Of a stretch of DNA of 43,172 nucleotides, positions 8,740-16,999 are shown one piece after another. The notes beneath the pieces were generated by a model. That model did no database searches, had not been told where the DNA came from, and saw only the letters and a program-made list of their open reading frames with translations. Each line of letters begins with the position of its first letter. Position 1 is the stretch's first letter. A program made the translations under genes and the position numbers. The stretch is from JAAKFL01 sp964629645 (GTDB taxonomy: Bacteria > Chlamydiota > Chlamydiia > Chlamydiales > SLFE01): the NCBI GenBank assembly GCA_964629645.1, contig CAZVSU010000011.1, forward strand, positions 1 through 43,172, written 5' to 3'.

Positions 8740-9807
8740 ATGCTCACGAAGACAAAATTTTGCCAAAAATTCCTTCGTTTTTTTTCATTGAGCCTGCTGG
8801 CACTTCTCGTCGCGGCGTGCTCTTCAACGACGACAATCTACCACAGTCTCGACGAAGGCGACGCCAACGATATCATCGTTTACCTCGACAATAAAGGGAT
8901 CAAAGCATACAAGGTGCAGTCGGTGACCGGAGGGGGGCCGCAAGACCAGGTCCTTTGGGATATCACCGTTGCGAACGAAGAGGAAAAACAAGCGATGGCC
9001 CTTTTGCGCGCGGCAGGCTTGCCGAGGAGGCAAGGGCAGAGCCTGTTGACCATCTTTGAAAAAGGGGCCCTCGTCCCTTCCGAATTAGAAGAGAAAATTC
9101 GCTACGAAGCAGGGCTTGGAGAGCAGGTGGCGAGTACGATTCGCAAAATTGACGGCGTCTTGGATGCTGAAGTGCTGCTTTCTTTTCCCGAAACCGACCC
9201 GCTGAATCCCGACAGAACGACGGGCGATGTGACCGCTTCAGTGTACGTGAAACACACCGGAGTGCTCGACGATCCCAATACACAGCTTGTCCCCAAAATA
9301 CGCCGGCTCGTCGCCAGCGCCATCCAGGGTTTGAAATTCGACAACGTGACTGTCATCACCGATAAGGCCCGTTACGCAGACATTTCTTTGCGGGAGCAAA
9401 GAGCAAGAATCGAGGCGGACAAGGATTGGGTGCGCGTCTGGTCGGTCATCGTCGCTAAAGAGTCTTCGAGGCGGTTTCAGGTGCTCTTTTTTGTCTTTTT
9501 AGTCCTCATATTGATTCTTCTTGTCGCACTTGGTTGGATCATCTGGAAAATGCACCGGTTGATTCCAAAGGGCGGTGTCGGACAGTACTTTAGTTTTTCT
9601 CCCTTTACCTCTGAAAAGACCGCCCTGGAACACAAGAAAAAGAGGCGGAATGAAGGCGACGAGGATGATGACGACGAAGAAGAAGACGATGACGACGAAG
9701 AGGATGAGGAAGATGAAGACGATGAGGAAGACGAGGAGCGCGTAAAAAAGCGAAAACCTGTTGAGACAGAAGCTCCTCCGGAAACTCTGGATGAAGACGA
9801 GTCTTAA
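8740..9807 (+). CDS. sctJ: T3SS inner-membrane ring lipoprotein SctJ
   Basis: SctJ (YscJ/CdsJ, related to FliF) forms the periplasmic part of the inner ring of the secretion basal body. The N-terminus is a lipoprotein signal ending LLVAAC, with Cys27 the lipidated residue. The ring-building domain follows, including the family-typical AGLPRRQGQSLLTIFEKGALVPSELEEK region (about residues 90-120) and later SVYVKH and VRRLVASAI-like segments. A transmembrane helix lies near residues 247-272. The cytoplasmic tail is unusual: from about 302 to 335 it is almost pure Asp/Glu, then a short Lys/Arg patch and another acidic end. ATG 8740 follows AAGGA. First gene of the operon; the next starts 11 nt downstream. 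Confidence 0.95.
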   Translation: MLTKTKFCQKFLRFFSLSLLALLVAACSSTTTIYHSLDEGDANDIIVYLDNKGIKAYKVQSVTGGGPQDQVLWDITVANEEEKQAMALLRAAGLPRRQGQSLLTIFEKGALVPSELEEKIRYEAGLGEQVASTIRKIDGVLDAEVLLSFPETDPLNPDRTTGDVTASVYVKHTGVLDDPNTQLVPKIRRLVASAIQGLKFDNVTVITDKARYADISLREQRARIEADKDWVRVWSVIVAKESSRRFQVLFFVFLVLILILLVALGWIIWKMHRLIPKGGVGQYFSFSPFTSEKTALEHKKKRRNEGDEDDDDEEEDDDDEEDEEDEDDEEDEERVKKRKPVETEAPPETLDEDES

Positions 9808-9818
9808 GGGTGGCGCCC

Positions 9819-10667
9819 ATGAACCTAAAAAGTTTGATGGTCATGCGTGTGCTGATCAATCATTATCACGGAGGCAGCCACCCTGCGCTTGGGTCGCTTC
9901 CGGAAGAGGATGTCGAACAGTTGCAGAAGCTGGACCTTGATTCAGACGATATTGCCTCTGCTACCAGGCAGCCTTGGGAGATTATCGGCGAGATTCACTA
10001 CTCATGGCTGATTGATCTTTTGAGCGGCATGCCTGAAGCCCTTCTTCCCTATTATATCGCTTCGCTCCCTAAAGCCCACCGGGACAAACTGTCAAAGAAA
10101 TTGAGGATCAACGAATTCCCGGAGCTGCAAAAACCTGTCAAGCACCTTCTGCTCGATCGCCTTTATGAACAGATGCCGATCAAAAAACATCTGCCTCGGG
10201 CTTTTCTCCCGAAACAGCCTCTTGACGATCTTCTTACCCTGTCCAAGCCGCAGCTTATCGACCTCGTGGATTGCTTGGGAATCTATGATGTGGCCGGCGA
10301 ACTCAAACAGATCATCAATCGGGAGCAGCTCGCGAAATTAGTCGATTCTCTTTCTCCGAAACAGCAGGCCTTTTTAAAGAAGGCGATCCATAATCGGGAT
10401 CGATGGAGTCCCTCTAAGCTGGGACTCGATCAATGGAGCGGCGATAAGAAGCGGTTGAAGCGGGCTCTGCACAGGCGGGGCCTCATGCGCCTTGCCAAAG
10501 CGCTCAAAGGGCACCACCCCGATTTTATGGCTCATCTTTATCGACGCCTGGATATTGGAAGGGCGCAAAAAATTGAATCGTTTCTAGCCGAAGAGGAGTC
10601 CGATCAAGTCGTGCACAATCTTCAGGCTGAAGTTAAAAAAGGGATCGGATATATTCAAAGCTTATGA
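9819..10667 (+). CDS. T3SS-operon protein in the SctK position (CT560-like)
   Basis: 282 aa, soluble, mostly helical and basic. It lies between sctJ and sctL, where SctK (sorting-platform adaptor) sits in many T3SS operons and where C. trachomatis has CT560. Its length and position fit that gene; motif-level identification as SctK is not possible here because the family is poorly conserved. ATG 9819 follows AAGGG with 8 nt spacing; a GTG at 9810 would overlap that ribosome site, so it is rejected. The stop overlaps the sctL ATG by 4 nt, implying translational coupling. If it is the SctK equivalent it would link the SctQ/SctL/ATPase platform to the inner ring. Confidence 0.8.
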   Translation: MNLKSLMVMRVLINHYHGGSHPALGSLPEEDVEQLQKLDLDSDDIASATRQPWEIIGEIHYSWLIDLLSGMPEALLPYYIASLPKAHRDKLSKKLRINEFPELQKPVKHLLLDRLYEQMPIKKHLPRAFLPKQPLDDLLTLSKPQLIDLVDCLGIYDVAGELKQIINREQLAKLVDSLSPKQQAFLKKAIHNRDRWSPSKLGLDQWSGDKKRLKRALHRRGLMRLAKALKGHHPDFMAHLYRRLDIGRAQKIESFLAEEESDQVVHNLQAEVKKGIGYIQSL

Positions 10668-11299
10668 GTCAAAAACTATTCACACTCATTAATGGTGACA
10701 AAGTCCACCTGGCCCCGGGATCGAAGATCATCCCTGCAGAGGAGTTTTCCAAAGCTCTCGATAGCGCCGCACTCGTCCAAACAGTGAAAGAGGATGCCGA
10801 AACGTATAAACTTTCGGTCGCCAAAGAGGCGGAGGCCATCAAAGAAGCGGCCGAGGCAAAAGGGTTTCAAGAGGGCTTAAAACAGTGGGCAGAGAATCTT
10901 AAGCTTTTAGAAGATGAAAGACAGCGCGTGTACGAAGAGGTGTCCGAAACAATCATTCCCGTTGCGTTGAAAGCGGCCAAGAAAATCATCGGTCGTGAAA
11001 TCGACGTCTCGAAAGAAGTCGTAGTCGATATCGTCTTGAACAATTTGAAAGCGGTGGCCCACCACAAAAAAATAAGAATTCATGTCAGCCAACAAGATCT
11101 TCGGACACTTGAAGCCAATAAAGACCGACTCAAAAAAAACTTCGAGCACCTTGAGTCGCTGCAGCTCATAGAAAGCGACGACGTCAATCCGGGCGGTGCA
11201 ATTATTGAAACGGAAGGCGGCATCATCAATGCGCAGCTGGAAAATTTGATCAGAGTCTTGGAAAAAGCCTTTGAAAACTTCACCAAACAAGAAGTATAA
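10664..11299 (+). CDS. sctL: T3SS stator / ATPase regulator SctL
   Basis: SctL (YscL/FliH family) dimers connect the export ATPase SctN to the cytoplasmic sorting platform. At 211 aa it has normal length. The N-terminal region has a long Ala/Glu/Lys-rich amphipathic helix (about residues 40-95), as in FliH-like proteins. The C-terminal half carries the family core with IIPVALKAAKKIIGREI, followed by the conserved IRIHVSQQDL and a Gly-Gly ending block (NPGGAIIETEGGIINAQL). It overlaps the preceding gene by 4 nt and precedes sctR by 2 nt. Other sorting-platform and ATPase genes (sctN, sctQ) are not in this window. Confidence 0.92.
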   Translation: MSQKLFTLINGDKVHLAPGSKIIPAEEFSKALDSAALVQTVKEDAETYKLSVAKEAEAIKEAAEAKGFQEGLKQWAENLKLLEDERQRVYEEVSETIIPVALKAAKKIIGREIDVSKEVVVDIVLNNLKAVAHHKKIRIHVSQQDLRTLEANKDRLKKNFEHLESLQLIESDDVNPGGAIIETEGGIINAQLENLIRVLEKAFENFTKQEV

Positions 11300-11301
11300 C
11301 T

Positions 11302-12168
11302 ATGCGAAAGTCCCTGCAACTATTGATCTGCCTTGTGGTTTCGGCCATGATGTTTTGGGTCTCTCCCTCCGCTCTCTTCGGACAATCCGAAGTTCAGCAA
11401 ACGAGGCGTTCGGTCGTCACAATCACAAACGAGCCCCAAGAAGAAGAACAGAAGACGCCCGCCCAGTTGCTGGAACAAGAGCAATTCGACCCTTTCGTCC
11501 GCCCTTCGATCACTACGCAAGCCGTTGTTTTGGCGTCTCTGTCTCTAATGCCGTTCATTGTGATGATCTTGACATCGTTCATGAAAATCGTAATTGTTCT
11601 CTCTCTCTTGAGAAGCGCCCTTGGTGTCCAGCAGGCGCCCCCGAACCAAATCATCAACGGCGTTGCGCTGATGCTGAGTCTCTATGTGATGTATCCGACA
11701 GGCCTTAAAATGTACGACGCCTCGCAAAACGCGATCAATGCTGCCAGTCAACAAGAGCAGCTTCTTTCAGCGGAGACCTCGGCTTATTTTATCGCGATCG
11801 CAACGGAAGCCGCTGGCCCCATGAAGGAGTTTTTGAAGCGCAACAGCTCGACCGACCACCAAGCGCTCTTCTATCGGATGGCTTATCGAATCGTCCCGGC
11901 CCAATATAGAGATACTCTGAGTCCCGATAATTTTATTATTCTTGTCCCCGCCTATATCACAAGTCAGCTTAGAGACGCCTTTCAGATCGGGGTTTTGATT
12001 TACATCCCTTTCTTCGTCATTGACTTAACAACTTCAAATATCCTGCTCGCGATGGGGATGATGATGCTGTCGCCAGTCACGATTTCGATGCCCCTGAAAC
12101 TCTTCTTACTTGTGATGCTCGACGGATGGACCCTGCTCGTCGAAGGATTGGTGTCGACGTTCCGCTAA
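11302..12168 (+). CDS. sctR: T3SS export-gate protein SctR
   Basis: SctR (YscR/FliP) is the five-copy core of the export gate, which assembles with SctS and SctT into the inner-membrane entrance of the secretion channel. 288 aa: an N-terminal hydrophobic signal-like helix (residues 5-27), a charged linker, then the FliP/SctR domain. The family signatures are clear: MPFIVMILTSFMKIVIVLSLL with LRSALGVQQAPPNQIINGVA directly after it, and near the C-terminus FVIDLTTSNILLAMGMMMLSP. The N-terminal signal and linker make it longer than typical YscR (about 217 aa); I recall chlamydial SctR also being extended. sctS follows after 9 nt with a strong AAAGGAGG ribosome site. Confidence 0.96.
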   Translation: MRKSLQLLICLVVSAMMFWVSPSALFGQSEVQQTRRSVVTITNEPQEEEQKTPAQLLEQEQFDPFVRPSITTQAVVLASLSLMPFIVMILTSFMKIVIVLSLLRSALGVQQAPPNQIINGVALMLSLYVMYPTGLKMYDASQNAINAASQQEQLLSAETSAYFIAIATEAAGPMKEFLKRNSSTDHQALFYRMAYRIVPAQYRDTLSPDNFIILVPAYITSQLRDAFQIGVLIYIPFFVIDLTTSNILLAMGMMMLSPVTISMPLKLFLLVMLDGWTLLVEGLVSTFR

Positions 12169-12177
12169 AGGAGGCAT

Positions 12178-12453
12178 ATGTTTAGAACACAGGTCGTACA
12201 GCTGGCGTATCAGGGGTTGCTCCTCATCATGATCCTTTCGGCCCCTCCGATTTTGATCAGCCTCTTCTTTGGTCTGCTTGTGGCCATTTTCCAAGCCGCC
12301 ACCCAAATTCAAGAGCAAACGCTTTCGTTCACCATCAAGCTCGTTGCGGTCGTCCTGACCTTGATGCTTATGGGGGGATGGCTTGGAGGTCAAATTTTGA
12401 GCTTCGCGAATAATATCTTCACCAATTTTGCAGGCTGGAGCTTATCTGCTTAA
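12178..12453 (+). CDS. sctS: T3SS export-gate protein SctS, copy 1
   Basis: 91 aa with two membrane helices (about 13-37 and 52-76), the normal size and form for SctS/FliQ. The family core SLFFGLLVAIFQAATQIQEQ with the following helix is intact. SctS packs around SctR5-SctT1 in the export gate. The gene stands in the canonical R-S-T order, preceded by AAAGGAGG and followed 9 nt later by sctT. A second, divergent copy lies after sctT; the two share 55 of 88 aligned residues (about 62%), counted by eye. Confidence 0.95.
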   Translation: MFRTQVVQLAYQGLLLIMILSAPPILISLFFGLLVAIFQAATQIQEQTLSFTIKLVAVVLTLMLMGGWLGGQILSFANNIFTNFAGWSLSA

Positions 12454-12462
12454 GGACACGGG

Positions 12463-13296
12463 ATGAATGAATACATCAGCCTTTATCTCAATTCAGCTTT
12501 GGCAGCCGGAACGCCCGAATCTTTTTTGAGTCTTTTCCTTCTTGGGTTGGCGCGCCTCTTCCCCATCATTCAGATGTCGCCTTTTTTTGGCTCCCGAACG
12601 CTGCCGCAGCCGGTGAAAGTGGCCTTTGCCATCAGTTTATGGGCAGTTTTTCTTCCCACGCTGCTCATTAACTTATCGGGACCGCTCTACTTCAATGTGA
12701 ATCTGCTCTACATGGCGATGAAAGAGCTGTTCATCGGCTTTTCTTTAGGCTGGATCATGAGCTCACCTTTTTCCATCGTGCAGACTGTGGGAATGCTCAT
12801 CGATCACCAAAGGGGGGGTGCGAGTCTGAACATCAACGACCCCACGGTTCAGACCCAATCGTCACCAATTGGAACCCTTTATAACTTGGTTTTGATCTTT
12901 ATTTTCTATTTTATCGACGGTCCCTTCTACTTTTTGGAAGCGATCAACACATCGTATGAAATTTTACCGCCCGATACATTTTTAAGCGCCGCATTCTTCA
13001 CAAGAGCCAGCCCTTTTTGGGAGATACAGATCACCCTTCTTAACAAAATTATGGTCGTCACAACTCAGCTTGTCGCCCCTCCCCTCATCACAATTTTAAT
13101 GACCGACATGTTTTTAGGGATCGCCAATCGATTAGCCCCTCAAGTACAGATCACGTTCCTCGGACTGCCGCTAAAATCGCTGCTCGCGTTCGTTGTGATG
13201 TATATTGGATGGAAAGAGTACAACCAGCAAACCATTGTGATGATCTTCCAATGGCTGGACGTGTTGAAAGATGCAATTTTTGCTCTGCCAATTTAA
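12463..13296 (+). CDS. sctT: T3SS export-gate protein SctT
   Basis: SctT (YscT/FliR) is the single-copy component that closes the SctR-S-T helical gate. 277 aa, six or so hydrophobic helices. Family features include LGLARLFPIIQMSPFFGSRT near residue 30, KELFIGFSLGWIMSSPF near 90-105 and, in the C-terminal half, APPLITILMTDMFLGIANRLAPQ, which resembles the FliR/SctT consensus. Start ATG 12463 has AAGGA upstream. It is followed 13 nt later by another sctS rather than sctU; sctU is not seen in this window. Confidence 0.95.
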   Translation: MNEYISLYLNSALAAGTPESFLSLFLLGLARLFPIIQMSPFFGSRTLPQPVKVAFAISLWAVFLPTLLINLSGPLYFNVNLLYMAMKELFIGFSLGWIMSSPFSIVQTVGMLIDHQRGGASLNINDPTVQTQSSPIGTLYNLVLIFIFYFIDGPFYFLEAINTSYEILPPDTFLSAAFFTRASPFWEIQITLLNKIMVVTTQLVAPPLITILMTDMFLGIANRLAPQVQITFLGLPLKSLLAFVVMYIGWKEYNQQTIVMIFQWLDVLKDAIFALPI

Positions 13297-13309
13297 AGGA
13301 TGTAAGGAT

Positions 13310-13594
13310 ATGGTACGATCACAGTTGATTCAGTTGGCCTATCAAGGTTTGATCCAGGTTTTGATTATTTCCGGACCACCCGTTTTGATTAGCCTTTTCT
13401 TCGGACTTGTCGTCGCTTTATTTCAAGCGGCCACCCAAATTCAGGAAAACAGCCTGGCCTTTGCCGTCAAGCTCGTGGCCATTTTATTGACCTTGATTTT
13501 CCTCGGGGGATTTCTCGGCGCTCAGACGCTCCAAATCGCCAAGTACATCTTCACCCGTTTTCCCGGCTGGACCACTTACTTCCACAGGGGGTAG
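13310..13594 (+). CDS. Second SctS paralogue downstream of sctT
   Basis: 94 aa, homologous over its whole length to SctS copy 1, with the same two helices and an identical AATQIQE core. The start ATG 13310 has its own AAGGAT ribosome site; an in-frame ATG at 13271 lies inside sctT and would add 13 residues lacking family character. About 62% identity to copy 1, with conservative changes in the helices, points to an old duplication kept under selection, not a recent copy or decay. Its C-terminus (TTYFHRG) differs from copy 1 and is overlapped for 111 nt by the F-box gene on the other strand. It could replace, mix with, or specialise the SctS ring; function beyond homology is inference. Confidence 0.92.
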   Translation: MVRSQLIQLAYQGLIQVLIISGPPVLISLFFGLVVALFQAATQIQENSLAFAVKLVAILLTLIFLGGFLGAQTLQIAKYIFTRFPGWTTYFHRG

Positions 13595-14284
13595 GAGCTC
13601 CGAGAAATGCGTTTCAGTCGAACTGAATTTTTTGGTCCAGATGCCCGCCATAGGAACCCGCTGACCGTCAAAAAGAGCGCGCACGCGTTCATTTAGCGCC
13701 TCTTTTTCCTCAAAAACAAAGACATTTTTTGCGTTTCTTCCGAAATGCCAACATGGGGATAAGTAGTACCTGACACCAAGCTTCAATTCCGAAAGGTCGT
13801 TACAAATCCGATAGGAGTCCTCCACCTGATAGGAAAACGACCGTTTTGTGGGGAAAAAGGAGCCGAAGTAAGATGTCAAACTTCCTTTGGGCTCTGATTG
13901 GACGATTTTGGTCACCTTAATGGTTCCCAATCTTACGTATTGGTTCCCAACGTCAACGGAGCGGTAGGAAAACGCGATCTCGCTTTTGCTGGCCATCTTC
14001 ATAGAAAACCCCTTAAAACAGGCCCTGACAATCGGATGAAGCGGCTTAATGGCCTCTTTTTGACGGAGAAATGCGCTATTTTTAATGATTGTATTCCAAC
14101 TGAAGCAGGCCGCTCTTGCGCTTAGAAGGTCTTTTTCATCCAGATTAAGAAAAATTAAATTCCAAATTTCTACAGGAATATCGGGCACCCGCCTTTTTTT
14201 TCTCCCAAAACAGCAACAAAAACATTGAGATAGGGAGTTCCAGCCATGTTTTGGGGTTAACGGAAACGAGCCGGGAGAAGACAT
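13484..14284 (-). CDS. F-box protein, candidate secreted effector
   Basis: 266 aa. Residues about 33-75 match an F-box: VPDIPVEIWNLIFLNLDEKD then a Leu/Ala/Cys helix and FSWNTIIKNSAFLRQ, with the Leu/Pro-x-E-ILxxL spacing and the late Trp typical of Skp1-binding F-boxes. In eukaryotes this domain recruits substrates to SCF ubiquitin ligases; in intracellular bacteria it marks effectors that hijack them. Just before it, residues 21-32 read CFCCCFGRKKRR, a cysteine cluster next to a basic patch that could be S-acylated in a host. The rest (75-266) has no recognised domain. ATG 14284 is preceded by GAGG at 6 nt. The last 37 codons lie antisense to the second sctS. Confidence 0.8.
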   Translation of the reverse strand: MSSPGSFPLTPKHGWNSLSQCFCCCFGRKKRRVPDIPVEIWNLIFLNLDEKDLLSARAACFSWNTIIKNSAFLRQKEAIKPLHPIVRACFKGFSMKMASKSEIAFSYRSVDVGNQYVRLGTIKVTKIVQSEPKGSLTSYFGSFFPTKRSFSYQVEDSYRICNDLSELKLGVRYYLSPCWHFGRNAKNVFVFEEKEALNERVRALFDGQRVPMAGIWTKKFSSTETHFSELLPPVEVSGPAGKTGEDVLGDLERLSAEKSPEENQGQ

Positions 14285-14413
14285 AAAAACCTCAGACTAA
14301 GTTAATGGCATCTTAACAATCCGTAAACTAAAAATCAATACAATTTTCATACAGTTGATTTATTAAATTTTATTATATATAATTTAAAATAAAAGTTTAT
14401 ATTGTTTCGTGAT

Positions 14414-16900
14414 ATGAATATCTGGAATATTTTCAATTCAAAGACAGTAAGGCCAGAATTAACTGAAATTCCAGCCAAAATAAACTCTGTTTTAGAGCAA
14501 ACGGATCAACATACTACTCTAATTCCAGAAGAACGAAATGAATTAGCGAAAGAGCTCCAAGATCCCCGCTTTACGACTTCTTATCTAACTCTAATCCAAT
14601 TACGAAACGAAATCTTAGAAGATCCCACCCTTATTGAACAACTTCCGGCTGCTGCAGCTCAGGCTGAAGAAGCTGTTGGAGAAAAGGGTAAGGCAACAAT
14701 AAGTCGGCTCATCAGTCGACTCTGCTTTTGTTTTCCTGCAATTTTACGTCTTCTTGAAGCAAAAATGCAGGACGAGCCCGATGTCGAGATTGACTTCATT
14801 CCAGCCAAGGGGGCAGAGACATATTATTACAATAAGGGCTTTCGTCCTCTTGAAGGAGCTCCTCATCTATGGGTCAAGATAGAGAAGACTCTCGAAAGTG
14901 AGAATCTGGAAACGTCTCAAGAAGCCCCAACTCTCCCCAGTATGCTTATAAGCGAGCCTCAAAGCCGTCGAGAAGTCGACCAGGCGGATGAAACAATATC
15001 GATCACAAGGGAACACCATGAATCCGATTTAGACGAAAAATTACTATCGAAACAGTCCAAGATGGTTCAAATTTCTGTAGCTAACCTTGATGGCGAAGAA
15101 TACGTCTTAAAATTTGATCACGGCGCTATCAGTCGGACAGATTTAGAATGTAAGTTGATGTACTTTTTAAACAATGCAACAAGTCAGGAACCAATTGACC
15201 TGCCCGATAATGTCTCACACAAAAAAGAGTTACGAGAGGAGCTTAAAGATCTCGCTTCCCAAGCAGAAAGTTTTTTCAAAAAGCACGAAAATGTTTTGGG
15301 GACCGAAGATAAGTTTAATGAAGTATTAACTCCAATCGTTAAATCGATTGAGAATGAAACGAATTTTGACACCCTGGTCCATATGCGCGATTTTCTTGGC
15401 CTTACTTTTGCTGCGGCCATGCAAGTGAGAGCGAATATGAGTGATGGGTTTCCGGTGACGGCTGAGAATGATGAGGTCAAAGATGCGGTTGAGGCTTTAC
15501 TTGACTTGCAAGATGCTCTCGGGGGGGAAAGAGATGATCTCATTGCCCTTTCAACTGAACTGTCTCGTGAAATGGTCATGAAAGATCTGCTCCACCCCAA
15601 TGCAAAAAAAGCCTTCGATGCCGGGATGAAATTTGCTGACGTCATCGAATTCAGCGATAGTCTTTCAAAAACCGACAGTGTCGTTGGGCCCCTTTTTGAA
15701 CAAATTAAAAAGATGAAAGGGAATCCTGAAAACAGCAGGGAGGTTCAGACAAGGGACTTGAATCGTCTCATTGAATTGCAAAATAAAGTCACAGAAGGGA
15801 CTGAGATCAGCGAGGACGATAGCAACTTTTTTGATGCCGTCACGCAACTGGTTACAGACACTGTCAAACTATCGGAAATTGAAAATTATGATTTAGAAAC
15901 TGCAATAGCTGAACTTGTCAAAATCAACCCATTATCGACTCACTTTCAAAATACTGTGCGCAATACTGCGGCAGGCAATAAAGAATTCAAAAATGCCTTC
16001 ATAAAACTCGCCGAAGGACTCATCGAGGCGCACCATCAGATTCATGAATCACTTTTGGACACGGGAAAATTGCCGTCAAACTATTTTGAAATAGACAAAA
16101 AAGTGATGCAATTACTCGTTGATAACTCTGGTCTCATCCAGAGTATGGCAGAGGATGCGGAATTTGGATCTGAATTTTGGCAAGGTATGACAAATCTGGT
16201 CGTTCATAGAAATCAACAAATCTTTTCCGATATAGAGGCGTTAGGGGGATTTTCTGTTGACTTTGCTGATTTGGAAAAACTTAAGAAAGATCAAAATAAA
16301 CTCGGTCGTTTTTTTCGCAATATCGTCAATTATAAAGATCAAGAGCGCGGAATAAAGACCTTAGGTTGTTATTCCAAACAAATGTTTTACGTCGGAGAGA
16401 AGTCACTCTTACTTGGAAAAGCAGACTGGAATCCCGAGATTACCAAACAAGACAAAGAGGGTAGAAATTATTTCAAGAAGGGATCAGTGACGATCGGAAA
16501 AGCCCTTGTTGACCTGAGAGTGGACAAGACTCAAAAGAGACAAAACTGGAACATCGATAAGTGGGGTCCGATTCGTGAGGTTAAAGTAGAGCTTGATCTC
16601 GAAGAATTAACATTTCTCGACGACAGAGAAAAGACAGATATTTACTTTAGTCTTTGCGAATGGATCGGAAAAGGCAAAAATGAAATTAAGGATAAATTCT
16701 ACAATAACGATGAATTTCCTCAAGACAAGAGGAATAAAATTGGGACAGAAAATGCGGAAGCACTGATAGATCACTTTTTTTCTTTCAGCCAGAAAGTCAA
16801 CAGAGCGCTTTACCTCACGCAGTATGCGATCTTGCATCCGGAAGAGTCCTATGAAGAATTTGGCGTTAAAACACGCAGTATCTCGGAGATTGAGACTTAA
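14414..16900 (+). CDS. Large tandem-paralogue protein, copy A, unknown
   Basis: 828 aa with no recognised domain, signal peptide or clear membrane helix. The start is placed at ATG 14414 because the paralogue downstream begins the same way (MNIWN); a TTG at 14402 is less likely. Both copies share a GFRPLEG block near residue 142, an extended helical middle (NAKKAFDAGM, LSKT, NPLST, HESL..TGKLP), and a distinctive C-terminal module: KADWN.EIT near 670, GSVTIGKA near 690, WGPIRE near 717 and the end QYAILHPEESYE near 800. Copy A has roughly 55 extra polar residues after the GFRPLEG block. It is visibly AT-richer than copy B. A secreted role next to the T3SS operon is plausible but unsupported by any known family. 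Confidence 0.82.
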   Translation: MNIWNIFNSKTVRPELTEIPAKINSVLEQTDQHTTLIPEERNELAKELQDPRFTTSYLTLIQLRNEILEDPTLIEQLPAAAAQAEEAVGEKGKATISRLISRLCFCFPAILRLLEAKMQDEPDVEIDFIPAKGAETYYYNKGFRPLEGAPHLWVKIEKTLESENLETSQEAPTLPSMLISEPQSRREVDQADETISITREHHESDLDEKLLSKQSKMVQISVANLDGEEYVLKFDHGAISRTDLECKLMYFLNNATSQEPIDLPDNVSHKKELREELKDLASQAESFFKKHENVLGTEDKFNEVLTPIVKSIENETNFDTLVHMRDFLGLTFAAAMQVRANMSDGFPVTAENDEVKDAVEALLDLQDALGGERDDLIALSTELSREMVMKDLLHPNAKKAFDAGMKFADVIEFSDSLSKTDSVVGPLFEQIKKMKGNPENSREVQTRDLNRLIELQNKVTEGTEISEDDSNFFDAVTQLVTDTVKLSEIENYDLETAIAELVKINPLSTHFQNTVRNTAAGNKEFKNAFIKLAEGLIEAHHQIHESLLDTGKLPSNYFEIDKKVMQLLVDNSGLIQSMAEDAEFGSEFWQGMTNLVVHRNQQIFSDIEALGGFSVDFADLEKLKKDQNKLGRFFRNIVNYKDQERGIKTLGCYSKQMFYVGEKSLLLGKADWNPEITKQDKEGRNYFKKGSVTIGKALVDLRVDKTQKRQNWNIDKWGPIREVKVELDLEELTFLDDREKTDIYFSLCEWIGKGKNEIKDKFYNNDEFPQDKRNKIGTENAEALIDHFFSFSQKVNRALYLTQYAILHPEESYEEFGVKTRSISEIET

Positions 16901-16999
16901 TCGTAAGTGCCTGTTCGTTTAATCAGAAATTAATCATTTGTTAATTCACTGCAAATTTTAGATTAGTATCTTTAATATTTTATTAAATAAAATCATAAA

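Noticed and set aside
11271..11708. 145-aa plus-strand frame across the sctL/sctR junction
   Set aside because: It overlaps the SctR coding frame, whose FliP signatures are certain; composition is Arg/Pro-rich, as expected of a shifted frame.
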